Shown: positions 33,601-44,815, counted from the first letter of the stretch. The stretch is 64,000 nt of DNA from Angomonas deanei (GCA_903995115.1 LR877148.1:126501-190500); one strand, 5' to 3'. A program made the numbers and translations. Notes: generated from the letters alone by a model not told the origin.

Positions 33601-36600
33601 GATCCTTCTGGCACTCTTCCAGCTTTTCTTCGATAAAGCGCAGCTCATCCAAGCGGCCAGCCGTGTTGCAGCAGTGGCTGACATTGGGGTTCTGGGAGGT
33701 GTCGTTCATAATACGCACAAACTTCTTGTCCAGGTCGTTAAACTTGGCGGTTTCCTTCGGAAGCTGGTTGGCAATATCGTCATTCCCCTTAAAGATGGAC
33801 TCCAGATACTGCCACTTCTGCTGCACCGTCACCCAGACCGTGATGACATCGTTGATGGTCGACAGACGGCGCTCCCACAGTTTGACCTCCTCAATGAAGG
33901 GTTGGGCCCACTTCACGTTGGCGATCGACTGCATCTTGAGCATGTTGTCATCCACGGCCTCCTGAATCTCGCTCGTGTCGGTGAGCACGTCGCAGCGCAC
34001 CTGGCCTTTGCGGGGCTCGTACTTGACAGGCGTGAACTCTTTCGCGGACCAAAACTCCTTGATGCCGCGCACCTCCTGCTCCACGCCCTGTTCCCGGGCG
34101 GCCGCCACCACAATACCGTCAATCTCTTCATTGTAGCGGAACAGCTCCATCGCAATGAGGTCATCCAGGCTGATTTGCTCGTAGTTAAACTCCTTGTTGG
34201 TGACACTCATCAGCTCCTTCCAGTGTCTCGCCTTCAGGGCAGGGCTCTTCAGCTTCGCCAAGAGTGGGAGGGAGCTCTGAAAGTTGAGCACCACCTGCTG
34301 CACGGCGGAGAAGGGTTCCACGCTGCCGTAGTTGCGGGAGAGTAGACGGCCCTTCTTGGCGTGCTCCTCGGTGGTGTTCTCGAGGTCTTCCAGGAGTAAG
34401 TCCTTCCAGCTGCTTCGGTTCCACCGGCGGAGGACCGCCACCCACTGCTCGTACAAGTCATAGACCGTCTCCACCTTGGTCAGCTCCTCGTTCAACGCTT
34501 GCAGGCTGGGATGCGGGGTCAGGGGAAGGTCAAACAGCTTCTCTGCTTTGGTGAGCTGCTCACGACGGGTCTGAAGACGCGTCAGACGCTCTCTCCACTC
34601 CTTCTTCTTTGCGTTACCCTCCGCCAAATCAATTCCCGCACGCCCAGGACCGGTCCGCTGGAACAGATCGTACTCCTGATCCCCCGTCTGCAGAAACTTC
34701 TCCACCTCCTTTTCGGTAAAATCACGGAACTGGATCTTTCGCGGTTCGAGGTTAATGCCAGTTTGATACGCGCGTGCCAGCGTGCACTGCCACATATCCC
34801 CCAAGCTCATGGCTTGCTTGAGTTCATCCTTGTCCACCTTCACCCCGAAGCGCGTCAGCGCATTGTAGGCGTACTCGATTTCCGAAATGTCCTGCTCCAC
34901 TTCCAGAGACGACTCCTTGGTGTTGTGCATCACCTCCAAGACGAATTTCAAATCGTCAATGTTGTCGCACGTGCGGTCCAAGTCGTGGTTGATCTTCTCG
35001 ACAAAGTGAAACCGCTTGAGCATTCGAGCCCTGATGGTGTCGTTGAACTGCGCGCCCTCCATCGCCACCCACTGGTAGACGTGATCCACCAGCTCCGAGT
35101 AGAAAGCGGTCTCGTCGCACCGGGTAAAGCCAAAGTCCTGCACGTGATTCTCCGTGTCAAAGTCGTTGATCATGTTAAAGTAGAGCTGGAACTTGGCGTC
35201 GTAGTCGATCCAGCGGAACTTATTCTTTGCCTGCTGCTCGACGGAAATCTTCTTATCCGCCAGATAGACGAAACGGTACCGCTGGAGCATCTTCATGTTG
35301 GTGGCCAGCGCCCCGAGATGGGTTTGAATCGTTCGGTTAATGAGCGCCTGCAGCTTGTACACCTGGGGGATGTCGTAGATATCTTGGTAGTAGGTAAACA
35401 AGGTGGCGTACTCCTCTTCCGGGGGACGGGGGATGATCTCGCCTTGGGTGAACTCAATGCAGGTACCACGCATCCACCGCTGGAATACCTTGGTGGACTC
35501 AATAATACCGGACTGGATCTTGTGGAAGGCGGTGGTAATCTCCTGCTGCTGGGGAGAGTAGGAGGGCTCCGAGGTCAGGTAGACCCCGACCTTGAAGAGC
35601 GGCGGGTGCTGTTTGCTCTTGGACGAGGAACTGTACCCCAACAGCTTTGCAAAATCACTGAGGGCGCGCAGAACGAGTTTCGTCAGCGCCCGCCAAATGC
35701 GCGTCTCCCAGTGGCCGTAGTAACTGGACAAACCCGCACACTTACCGGTGTGTGTGCCGACGAGTTGACTCTCCACCTTGGTCAGCAACGGCTTGGCGGA
35801 GCGGTAGGCCCGCGCGCAGCGTTCCACCATGTGCTCCCGTCGTCGCTCCAGAATGTCGACGAGGGTCTGTAGCTCGGGCAGCTCCCTTCCGGGTTGCAGG
35901 AGCTCCTCGTACACGGGCAGCAGTCGGGTGGAGGCAATTCGGTTGACAATTTGGGTCTGAATGTTGTCGGCGCTCTTGCGGACCTCGCGGCTCAAGTTGC
36001 GGAACTTCGTAATGGCCTTTTCGCAAGTTTCCACAAAGTCAGGGATACTCAAACTGGTCCAGTTAATATCGTGTAGGCCGGGTTCGAGGGACGCTTTTAG
36101 CTCGCGGATGTTTTTGGCCAGAATGATGCGTTCTGCGCCTTCCAAGATACCCAACTCATAATTGAAGTTGACGAGCATACTCTTGAGAGAGTCGACGTGC
36201 TTGTGATAGGCCTCATCCTGTAGAGTGACGTGCAGCGCTTCCTTGGGGATCTCGAATCCGAGGCGGTCCAAATATTTGGTTTCACGAATGACGTCAAAGA
36301 TGGTGTTGTCAAAATTGACCACGTACTGATCCTCTGTGTCGCGTCGCAGAATGTTAAACCTGAGGGAGGTCGTGGTGGCCGCCCGGATGTTCTCCCGCCA
36401 CTCGAGGAAGCGCTCCGTCGAGTACTCCTTCATCTGTCGCGCCACCTCGACGTACTTTGTCTTGACCTGTCGGCCCATCGAGCTGTTCAGCATCCCCTCC
36501 TGCTGAAACCGAACGATGGGGCGCTTCAACCTCTGGAAGAGGGAGATACTCCAGTGGATCCCGCCGGCAACGATGGGCTGATTCTTGGTGAGCGGTGGGG

Positions 36601-38527
36601 CATTCTTGTGGTCCTGGAAAATGTTTTGGACGTTCTCGATTTCGGTAAAGTACTGCGCGAGAACCCGGTCCGCCTTTTCGGACAGGAGGGCCGAGATATC
36701 AAAGGCGCTGCCACTGCGGTCGGGGCGGTTGCGGATCTTCTTGAAGGAAAGCAACAGTTCAAACGCCGACTCCGCACTACGCAGATCATCGTCGAAAATC
36801 TTGTTGATAAAGAGGGACACCTCCTGATCCAGATTGACGGCGGTGGTCACAAAGTTAGAGAACACCACCTGCCAGTTGTGTGTCGCCTTGCGTTCAAAGG
36901 GGTCAAAAGTGAGGGTCTCGAAAGGCCGCTTCAGCTTGTCCACCTCCTTCAGGACACGGTCAATACCACTGCTGTCGGTGAGCACCGTCTTGAGTTGGGC
37001 ACTGAGCACGGTGGTGTAGTACTCCACCGTCTCAATCACCTCCAGCAGGTCCGTGCAGCGGTCGAACATGTAGTCCGTCGTTTCAAACAACCGTTTCTTA
37101 TCAAAGTTCCAATTCTGCTCCCGCTCCGTGTGATTAATCTCCTCCTGCACGTTGGTGTAGGCGGACTTCCACTTGAGCAGGCACTGCTGACCCTCCGTCA
37201 CCTTCACCCGCGCCTCTGGAATCGGCAGAGACAGCACCGTGCGGAAGTCCACGTGGTCGCTGACTTTCTGCGCAATCGTCTTGGCCACCTTCTCCAGCAG
37301 GCCGACCATGCGCTCCTCCGTGGAGTAGAATCTCGAAATAATCCACACCATTCGCAGGGCCGTCATCATGGAGGACAATGTGTCAATAATCGGCTGCAGC
37401 GAGTTGTTCTTGGCGTCGAGGTTCTGAATCGTTCGAAAGTGGCGGTCTAGCGTGCCGAGGAACTTCACATTGTCCTTCGCCTCCGTGTACTGGTGGGAGA
37501 ACTGCTGCATCGTGGTGGAGATCATGACGGATGAGTTGCATTCCGCCGTTTTGGCAATTTGCAAAATAAACTTGGCCTGCGGGGCGTTGAGCTGCTCGTA
37601 CAGACCGCTAATGGTACTGTACTTCTCACGCCAGTACTCCACCTCACCCAAGGGTCCCTCCTTCTGGGGGTCCAGGGACATGGCGTAGACAATCTCCGCC
37701 TGCCACTGTGCCACTGTCATGTCAATTTGACGGACCAAGTCATCGTTCGCTAAGGCGGCCCGTTCGTCGGCCTCGGTGGAACCAAGGTTCATCAAGTTTT
37801 GCGGGATGGGCAGCTTGCGTTCGGCGCTCACCTGACTAATAAACCCATCCACCTGCGTGTTCATACGGTTCACCCAGTTGGCAATTTCGCCGTACAAGTG
37901 TTGGTTCGTCATGACCACCGGTGCCCCTTCCTCAGCCGGCACGAGTTCGTCGGACCCAAACGTGGTGACCACCCCTTCAGGGGCTGTTGTCGTCGTGCCA
38001 TTCCCCTTCTTCTTCCCGTACGCTTTGCTCAGTTCCGTGATTATGGGTTGGTATACATCATTAATAATCACATGGAACGAGTTGAGCGAGGGGACGTGGG
38101 TGGTGGTGATTTCAAAGGCGGTGTCGAGTTGCTTGTTCACGGACCAGTCCTTGGCCAGCTCAGGGGTGATGTTGACGCCATCGGTACGAACAAAAAACAT
38201 GCACCGTGTCTTATCGGCGGGGTAGTTGGAAGATCCGGTAATGTTGGTATTGTACACGGCGCCTTTACTCACCCGTAACTTTTGCGGCCCACTCATCTTG
38301 GTGGTGAGTTTGTTACTGTGGTTTGCCTTCGCGCCATCGACCACATCGTCTTCACAGGCGAAGACGACAAAAAAGGGTTCCACCGGGCCCTCTTCATTCT
38401 CAAAGACAGACAGAATATCCTTTACGTCATCGGCGCTCGCCAACAGATCGCGTAGGCTCGCGTCACTAATGCCATGGAATCCTTTCGTAATCCGATCGGC
38501 GACCCATTCTAGTCGCGGATCTGACAT
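24635..38527 (-). CDS. Axonemal dynein heavy chain, inner-arm I1/f (DNAH10) type, with two frame breaks
   Basis: Microtubule motor of the flagellar axoneme. The tail and linker occupy about the first 1850 residues. AAA1 has GPAGTGKTES (near 32760), AAA2 GPTGGGKS (near 31920), AAA3 GESGTAKT (near 30880) and AAA4 GVGGSGKQS (near 29735). A coiled-coil stalk with the microtubule-binding head (about 28100-29050), AAA5-AAA6 and a C-terminal domain follow. Stretches such as YMGLNGRLVITPLTDR, NCGEGLDYKAMG and HYDWGLRALKAVLVMAG resemble human DNAH10 best from memory. As written it falls into three overlapping frames. At 32884-32890 one base is extra between GRFD and YGFEYMG, just before AAA1. At 29804-29856 a 53-nt insertion separates DMAL from EHLLRITRV, just before AAA4. 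Discounting both leaves 4613 whole codons, close to normal DNAH10 length (about 4470). Confidence 0.88.
29804..29898 (-). repeat. Imperfect tandem duplication that disrupts the dynein frame
   Basis: A 32-bp segment at 29867-29898, part of the dynein coding sequence (STKKVDLVMF), recurs at 29818-29849 with three mismatches, 49 bp apart. The second copy sits inside a 53-nt stretch (29804-29856) with no counterpart in the dynein family. On the coding strand that stretch begins TGATAG, giving immediate in-frame stops. It has no GT...AG borders that would restore the protein, so it is not an obvious cis-spliced intron. Confidence 0.75.
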
Positions 38528-38620
38528 TTTTAATATTATATTTTACTTTGAATTTCAGATTTTTATGAATTCAATAGTACTAAATAAAAGAAGGGGGTTA
38601 AAAAAAAAAAAAGCTCTATT
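38528..38620 (-). promoter_or_regulatory. Trans-splice acceptor for the dynein gene
   Basis: On the coding strand a T12 run and further C/T-rich sequence end in ATTTAG, with the AG at 38580-38581, leaving a 52-nt AT-rich 5' UTR before the dynein ATG at 38527. Confidence 0.6.
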
Positions 38621-38769
38621 GTAATAGTTCTTTCGTGAGAAAAAAAAAGGGGAGTGGAAAAGAGCAGTCTGGTACAAAAAGGCAAGTACTTCCACTCAAT
38701 GTGTCAGTTCATTAAATAAAGAGCATTGCTTTTTAATTCGATGTGTCATATTCTCATTCATTTCATGTT

Positions 38770-40455
38770 TTACACTCCTGCGGGGAGAGACATATCGTAA
38801 GCAGAACGACGGTATTGGTCAGAGAGAATGTAATACGCGTGTGTAATTTTTTGAACTTTTCTTCCGCCGTTTTCTGAACCTCTTTGGGCTCCGTTGTCAG
38901 TTTATCCGGGTGATACTTCAATACGAGTCGTTTGTAGGTGGACTTGACCACCTCCGTCGTGGCGTCGCGGGTGACACCGAGTTCGTCGTAGAGGGTAACC
39001 TGCCACGGGAACTTTTCCGGTTTGGACGCCTTCTCGTTCGCTTTGGTGCCACTGTGCTTGGTGCCCGTCCGATGGTTGAAGACGCGTTCGTAGGATCTAT
39101 TGAGTTTGATCGCCATCAACCGGTCGAGATCGGCTTCCTCGAAGCGCATCACGTCCTGTAGCGCGGCAGCACGCGTCACGTACACCTTGGCCACACTGGG
39201 GTCGTGGAGCAGACTCTGTGTGCACTCCTCAATGACGGAGAGTGGCTTCTGCAAGTGGAGAAACGCCTGTGCCCGCTCGTAGTGAAAAGTGGCGTTGATC
39301 TTTTTATTCTGCGCATCCAACTTCAGCGCGTCTTCGCAGATATCCAGCGCCAAATTGTACCGCTTCCGCTCCATCGCCTCGGCGTACTTGGAAATGTAAT
39401 CCTCGAGGGAAATGATATAATTGCCCACTCGCATGGCGGGCAGGAAAGAGGCGTTCGTCTGGAGACAGCGCTGAATGAGCTCCGCGGCAATGTTAATGTA
39501 CAACCGTCCACAATACAAACTGGCCTTGGCAAGGAGCACATTACAGAGCAAAAAATGAGACTCGACATTTTTCCGTAACATTTGCTCCTCTCGTAGGATC
39601 GTCTCCCCCTTTAGCACCGGTGGTGGAGAGATCGAAGGGACATACGGCAGCAGCACCGCCCGTGCCTCCTCTGCTTTCCCCGTCTCCAGCAGGACGGTGG
39701 CAGAGAGAAGCAGGAGGGGGCTGTGTTTGAGAAAAATCTCCACCTTGGGTAGCAGACCAGCCGCAAACTCCCACTCCTCGCCGCTCACCGCGTTCCGGAA
39801 CGCCTCAATGTGCGGCAGACTTTCCTTCATATCCGATAGGTGGGATGATGCACTGGCGGAGTCGGACAACACCGCCCCCAACACCGTGCTCGCCCCCGCA
39901 TACTCACCCAGCGCCACCAACGAGAGAACCAGCATTTCGCGTACATTGTCTACGGTCACCACGTCCGGCCCACGCACGTCCTTCCTCGCCTGCACGGCCA
40001 CACGGTTCGCTAGGCACTTCTCACCGTCTTCGCGGCATTCACTAAAGTTGAGCAACCCAAAGCTGCACTTGGCGCGGTAGGCGAGCAGCACCCACTCCTT
40101 CACACTCCCAGGAGTGACTTGGCCAATCTGGGCGGATAGCTCAATGTAAAGGGCGGTGTACGCCTCTGCTGCTAGTCGGCTCCCAATGTGCTCCTCAAAC
40201 TCGAACAGAGCGCCCGGTGGATCGGGGAGTGGTGGTGTCCTCGTCACACGGTGGGGATCCCTCGGGACTAGTTTTGCGCCAGTTTTTTAATTTGATCTTG
40301 CCTCCCGTGTTCCCCGCTGGGGCAGCTGTTGTCGAGGAGGACAAGGAAGCGGAAGGACCGGCACCTGTCGAAGCAGTTTTGGTGACCAGCGGAGCACCAC
40401 TACTACCGCTACTGGTGCTCGTATAAAGCGGTTTGCTGCGCGTAGAGCGCTTCAT
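38770..40455 (-). CDS. TPR-DnaJ co-chaperone (DNAJC7/TPR2-like), with two frame breaks
   Basis: Series of tetratricopeptide helices followed by a C-terminal J domain with the HPD motif (LVLKYHPDKLT), a layout known from DNAJC7/TPR2, which hands clients between Hsp70 and Hsp90. The main frame (38763-40247) has no ATG before its first TPR and a stop upstream, whereas a frame starting at ATG 40455 (MKRSTRSKPLY, Ser/Thr-rich) runs into it. One extra base at about 40210-40235 separates the two. At the other end the J domain is cut at an A6 run (38847-38852). One base earlier in phase the expected end, KITHAYYILSDQYRRSAYD, appears and stops at 38770. With both discounted the protein is about 561 residues. 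The coordinates given span both ends. Confidence 0.75.
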
Positions 40456-40649
40456 TGCTAAATGGGCTATAAATGTATGATGTCGGGATAATGTACTTTA
40501 GAGGATGAATAAGGAAAGAAAGAGAACATACATTTTACAAACTCATCCGATAAATGAACGGTTTTTTTATGGTGAGAACAAAAAAAAAAAAAAAAGAGTG
40601 AGACACCGCTGTCGTAGAATTACTCTTTGTTAATAAAGAAAGAACTATT

Positions 40650-41003
40650 TTAGTTGGCGGTCTCCTCGCGACGACGTTTTTGGCCACGCTGTGCGCCAAA
40701 CCCCTTGCCGTCACCCCTCTTATCCATCAGCTTCTTTGCAATCACGTTAGCGGACGCTAGAGCGGGGGCGGTGCTGAGCGCATCAGGAAGCTGGAAAAAC
40801 ACAACCGTGGAACCGCGGACGAGCACCTGCTTACTCTCGGTTACTTTACCGGACTTACTCGTCTTCTTGGCGTCCTTCAACACCACATTCATGTTATCCT
40901 GAACTTCAGCTACGGTCCCGACATAAATTTCACCGGTTTCTATTTCGAGGGAGATTTGCATATCCACCGCGTCGTGGAGCACTTTTAGTGGAATAGAAGT
41001 CAT
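40650..41003 (-). CDS. SmD3: Small nuclear ribonucleoprotein SmD3
   Basis: 117-residue Sm-fold protein. Sm1 motif: [23 protein letters not shown] region (residues about 16-40). Sm2 motif: [18 protein letters not shown] (about 59-76), the VRGS...LPD form being typical of SmD3. The C-terminus is basic, with RGQKRRR in place of the RG repeats of animal proteins. As part of the heptameric Sm ring it would bind spliceosomal U snRNAs and, in kinetoplastids, the spliced-leader RNA used for trans-splicing. Start is the first ATG, shortly after a T/C-rich tract ending in TAG. Stop is TAA. Confidence 0.85.
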   Translation of the reverse strand: MTSIPLKVLHDAVDMQISLEIETGEIYVGTVAEVQDNMNVVLKDAKKTSKSGKVTESKQVLVRGSTVVFFQLPDALSTAPALASANVIAKKLMDKRGDGKGFGAQRGQKRRREETAN

Positions 41004-41257
41004 GGCAGTTCTACTACAATGATGGAACGAACAAATAATAATGATAGTAATAATAGTAATGTGTTTGGAGGTGCTAAAGCAGTAGAGAAGAGATGAGAGA
41101 GGAATAGGGCTTGTAGACTAAAAGACCACGAAAGGAAGAACCACCTTAATATAGCACAAAGCTGTGAATGACACCGCATCACTACGTATAGGTGTTATAT
41201 TCAACGCAAAACAAGCTAGTCTAAAAAAAAAAAGGACTTGTGTGGTGTACTAACACC

Positions 41258-41953
41258 CTAAAACACCGCATCCTTCACGATCACCTTTCCTTCGCCGCGG
41301 TCGTGGGTGTCTAATATCTGGTAGATAATCGTCGCAATAAACGCACCTAGTAAGGGGGCAATCCAGTACACCCAGAAACTCAGCAATGGCTTACAGTCTC
41401 CGCCGATGCACGACACCAGTTGGGTTCCTAACGCTAGCGCGGGGTTGAAGGCACCGCCAGAGACGGTTCCGACGGCGAAGGCACCGCACGTGACGGTCAG
41501 TCCGATGGTGAACCCGTAAAAGTCATTCGACCGCTGTCGCGAGAAACACACGTGCAGCACCACGGAGGCTAAAGCGAACGTGTAGACCAACTCACTTATG
41601 ACGGACTGCCAAATGGCGCCTAGTGTCATGTCGGTAGAGGGAACACCGATCTCGACGCCAACAATCGTCATGCTGTACAGGGAGGCGCAAAAGGCCCCAA
41701 AAATTTGAACGATAATGTACCAGAACGCCCTCTGGAAGGTAAATTTGCCATTGATGAGAGCCGCAAAGGTGATGGCTGGATTGAAGTGTGCGCCACTGAT
41801 ATAGCCGAAGGTGAAGCACATGGAGCACAACATGAACCCAATCGGCAACGGTGCCAGTTTGCCGACCCCTATGGGCGCCAGCGGAATGGTCAGCACGAAT
41901 AAAAAGGTGCCAATGAACTCTGCTAGGAGCTGACTAAAGAATTCCGATAGCAT
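41258..41953 (-). CDS. Aquaporin / aquaglyceroporin-family channel
   Basis: 231-residue major intrinsic protein with six membrane helices and two half-helix loops. The first NPA box is at 58-60 (GAHFNPAITF), the second at 170-172 (GGAFNPALAL). Length and layout fit short aquaporins of the TIP-like type found in kinetoplastids, often placed on acidocalcisomes, contractile vacuole or plasma membrane. The Arg that normally follows the second NPA and lines the selectivity filter is replaced by Leu173, so the pore may be wider or less charge-restricting than in water-only aquaporins; that is inference from one position. Start is the first ATG; stop is TAA. Confidence 0.88.
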   Translation of the reverse strand: MLSEFFSQLLAEFIGTFLFVLTIPLAPIGVGKLAPLPIGFMLCSMCFTFGYISGAHFNPAITFAALINGKFTFQRAFWYIIVQIFGAFCASLYSMTIVGVEIGVPSTDMTLGAIWQSVISELVYTFALASVVLHVCFSRQRSNDFYGFTIGLTVTCGAFAVGTVSGGAFNPALALGTQLVSCIGGDCKPLLSFWVYWIAPLLGAFIATIIYQILDTHDRGEGKVIVKDAVF

Positions 41954-42104
41954 TGGGATGACTTACTTCTATGATTCACCGAAGGGTAGGGGGTGGGGGA
42001 AGAGGAATGTCTACGGAGAATAACAAACAGAACACAAGAAGAACGTGGAATGAAAAGAACAAGTAATCGACACCAAATAGGGCTGCAGAGACACACATGG
42101 GTGT

Positions 42105-42773
42105 TTAAGCTTCTTCCTCCTCGTCATTCTCTCCTTCTTGGCTGTTGACTACACACAACATGGCGGTAGAACGCCAATCGCTGTCGAATAGCATCGACGG
42201 TCCCTCACTCTCCAACAGAGATTTGAGCATGTCCGGGTACTCTCGCTGTACCACGCCTAGCCAAAAGGAAGGGGTCACCTCCGCCTCACTCAGCCAGAAC
42301 ATCCAATCCTTGCAGACATACTCCACCTCGGCGAAGAGCTCCTCCGCTGGGAGGTAGGAGAGGATCTCTAGGACAATGCTCGAGGTGCCATACCAGTGAG
42401 ACGCCTCCCGACGAGGTTCAGCGACCGTGGCGGGGTTGGACTTCGATAGGTGCATGTTCTCCGCAATGATACGGGAGAGCGTGAGGGCAAAGTTGTCGTA
42501 CAAGTAATCGTCATTCTCGAACACTTCCTTTTCGCCGGGCTGTAGCTTGGTGACACCGCCGGGTAAATCCACCACCGACGCCACCGCGTCAATCGCTTTG
42601 GAGGCCTCACGGATTTCGCAACGCACGTTTTGCAACTGTGCCTTGGCATGCTGCAGTGCCTCCAGGATTGGCCCATTGAACAGCTGTGGGTGCTGGAGCA
42701 CCAGTTGGGCCTGTTCCTCCTCGTTTGCCTTGAGGAACTGCGTCAGCGTGGCGGTGAGCACTTCACACTCCAT
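42105..42773 (-). CDS. F-box-like protein
   Basis: 222 residues. The N-terminal half is helical and contains a Gly/Pro loop (DLPGGVTKLQPGEKEVF). Residues about 130-175 carry an F-box-like pattern: SIVLEILSYLPAEELFAEVEYVCKDW and then WLGVVQREYP, matching the usual leucine/proline start and VCKxW core. F-box proteins link substrates to SCF ubiquitin ligases through Skp1. No substrate-binding repeats follow; the protein ends in an acidic tail (ENDEEEEA). The N-terminal part is unrecognised. Start is the first ATG. Confidence 0.6.
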   Translation of the reverse strand: MECEVLTATLTQFLKANEEEQAQLVLQHPQLFNGPILEALQHAKAQLQNVRCEIREASKAIDAVASVVDLPGGVTKLQPGEKEVFENDDYLYDNFALTLSRIIAENMHLSKSNPATVAEPRREASHWYGTSSIVLEILSYLPAEELFAEVEYVCKDWMFWLSEAEVTPSFWLGVVQREYPDMLKSLLESEGPSMLFDSDWRSTAMLCVVNSQEGENDEEEEA

Positions 42774-42964
42774 AGGTCAATTGTTCCTCTACTAGTGAGA
42801 GAATAAAGTCAACAGCGGTGGGAGAGAAGAAGAATAGATCCTCTAGGCTAGATGCATACCCAAGGCACACCCCTGAAATGGAGAATCCGTTTCTCTTTCA
42901 TGCTCTTCGAAGAGGGAAAAAAAAATCTATATAAAAAAAAAAGGCAGTACGATGATTCTGGTCT

Positions 42965-43519
42965 TCACAATTCATCCTGATCGACCAGTTTTATTTTGTG
43001 GCGTAGCTCACTGTTGGATTGTTTCACCGCCTCCAGCAGTTTTTTTGCTTGGTACAGCTCGTTCTGTCGAGCGGCGTAGACGTTCGCCTCGGCGAGGGCG
43101 GTGGCACGTCGTATTTGATGGGCGTCTTTTTTCAGTTCCTCCGGATAGTTATCATTTTCTTCCTCTGTGATGTCATTGGTATGCATGCCTTCTAGCTCCG
43201 CTAACCGCTTCGTGTAGTCCTTCTTACGTCTTTCCGCCTTGGTCAGTAACTCCTCCTGTCGGCTATATTTGCTGTCATCCACCGACTTTTCCTTCTTGTT
43301 CTGCAATAATTGTCCCTCGTTCAAGATGCGGTTGGCTAAGGATAAAATGCTATCGTCCAAGATTTGCAGGCGCAACTTTTCACTGGACAGAATGTCTGCC
43401 TTGCCCGCCACTATTTTCTTCGCCTCATTTAACAATTCTTCATTTTCACAGGCGTAGTTGGACTCGTCAATTTCTTTTTGCAAATAACTTAGCAGTTCCG
43501 CGTAGGAGCACTCCGCCAT
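42965..43519 (-). CDS. Coiled-coil protein of unknown function
   Basis: 184 residues, charged and almost wholly helical, with heptad-like stretches (about 25-125 and 140-180) rich in Lys, Glu, Leu and Gln. There is no signal, membrane segment or cysteine motif. It could be a small cytoskeletal, kinetochore or adaptor subunit, but no family is recognised. The frame stays open further upstream, yet only through the pyrimidine tract. The ATG at 43519 (MAECSYAELL) follows a clear acceptor and is taken as the start. Stop is TGA. Confidence 0.7.
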   Translation of the reverse strand: MAECSYAELLSYLQKEIDESNYACENEELLNEAKKIVAGKADILSSEKLRLQILDDSILSLANRILNEGQLLQNKKEKSVDDSKYSRQEELLTKAERRKKDYTKRLAELEGMHTNDITEEENDNYPEELKKDAHQIRRATALAEANVYAARQNELYQAKKLLEAVKQSNSELRHKIKLVDQDEL

Positions 43520-43585
43520 GGTGTGGAGACTTAATTGGTTTGTATACTGACCGCAAAAAAAAAAAAGAGAGAGAGAGAGAAAGTA
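43520..43585 (-). promoter_or_regulatory. Trans-splice acceptor with TC microsatellite
   Basis: On the coding strand a (TC)n run joined to a T12-13 tract (about 43554-43582) ends in GGTCAG, with the AG at 43547-43548, leaving a 27-nt 5' UTR for the coiled-coil gene. Confidence 0.65.
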
Positions 43586-43735
43586 GTAATAATCACCGTA
43601 AAAATACGGAACAACGGATATCCCTGCAGCAAGATAGTCCATACTAAAAAAAAAGAATTCTCCAAGCCACGTTATAGGTGTGTGTGTACAAAGAGGCAGG
43701 AGGGGAATACTGGTTGAATAAGCGGAGCGAACGGC

Positions 43736-44557
43736 TCATTTCTCAAATCGCATAGAATAACCGCCGCTGTTGGGGTCCTTATCAAATTTGAAGTTGTCCG
43801 TGGAGAGACCAAACAGGCCCAAAAACTTGTTTCCCACTTCCTTCAGCTCTCCCATCATCTTTTTCATTTCCTCATCGGTCTTCTCCTTCGCCACCCCTTT
43901 CCTCGCTTTGGCCGCCGCATCCAGGGTGCCGCCCAGCGTGGTGTACGTCTCGTAATCGGCGTAGGCGGTGGACCACTTCTCCAGATGGTAGTACGACTCC
44001 GCCCGCTTTAGGTACGCTTTGGTGTACTTTTTGTCGTGGCGAATCGCCTCCGAGAACATTTCCATCGCATTCTCATAATCTTCCAAGGTGAAATAACAGA
44101 TACCACCGTTGCAAAACAGCTGGGCGGTTAGGGTGTAGTCGGTGGTGTCCTCGGGGGTCGCCTCCTCCGCCTTTGGGCTGCCATCTTTGTCTTTATCGGC
44201 TTCATTACCACCTTCGGTCGTCGGTTCGTCAATGGAGGGTGGTTTCACCTTTTCTATCGGCCGTATCGGTACCAATAAAGCTGCCTCTCGATACACCGCT
44301 AGCGCCTCGCCATACTGCCGACTAGCAAACAGACTATTCCCCTTCGTCTTCAGTTCCGCGGCCTTTTCCATATCGGTCGTCTTTTCCGTCATCGCCTCCC
44401 ACCGCGCCTGCACGTCTTGAATAAAGACGGCCGCACTCTCCTCCGGTGTGAGGGGTGCACTAGTGGGTTCCTCGGCCTCCGTGGGGTCTCTGTGGGCCGT
44501 CGTCACTGGTGTCTCATCCTCATCAGACGAGGTTGGCAAGACCTCCACACGTGACAT
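43736..44557 (-). CDS. TTC1: TTC1-like tetratricopeptide protein
   Basis: 273 residues. An acidic N-terminus (about 1-60) precedes three TPR units: KAAELKTKGNSLFASRQYGEALAVYREA, then CNGGICYFTLEDYENAMEMFSEAIRHD, then AYLKRAESYYHLEKWSTAYADYET. An acidic Lys/Asp/Glu insert separates the first from the second. The C-terminal MGELKEVGNKFLGLFGLSTDNFKF followed by a GGYSMRF end is the diagnostic tail of TTC1, a TPR adaptor reported to bind Hsp90/Hsp70 and small GTPases in other eukaryotes. Start is the first ATG; stop is TGA. The 258-bp spacer upstream (44558-44815) shows no gene. Confidence 0.85.
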   Translation of the reverse strand: MSRVEVLPTSSDEDETPVTTAHRDPTEAEEPTSAPLTPEESAAVFIQDVQARWEAMTEKTTDMEKAAELKTKGNSLFASRQYGEALAVYREAALLVPIRPIEKVKPPSIDEPTTEGGNEADKDKDGSPKAEEATPEDTTDYTLTAQLFCNGGICYFTLEDYENAMEMFSEAIRHDKKYTKAYLKRAESYYHLEKWSTAYADYETYTTLGGTLDAAAKARKGVAKEKTDEEMKKMMGELKEVGNKFLGLFGLSTDNFKFDKDPNSGGYSMRFEK

Positions 44558-44815
44558 ACCACTATCCGTGCTTTTATAGTTGTATTGAGCGTTGTATTAT
44601 CCTTATAAAACAAAACGAGATTAAAACGGTGGAGTAAGAAACGTGTTCTAACCGGACAAAAAGGGAAAGGGACATCTCCCCTATCGATCTTCAAAAATGA
44701 CTTACTTTTCTTTGGGATAAAAAAAAAATTGTGAACTAGCTAAAGATTTTATTTCTTACTTTTTTTTATTATCATTTCATCCATCACCGTATTCTTATTA
44801 TACTGGTCGCCAACA

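Noticed and set aside
40195-40247. GTG start for the TPR-DnaJ gene, and other non-ATG starts at 11190, 21083 and 47419
   Set aside because: Each of these genes has a good ATG placed after an acceptor or in an adjoining frame. Eukaryotic non-ATG initiation is not needed.
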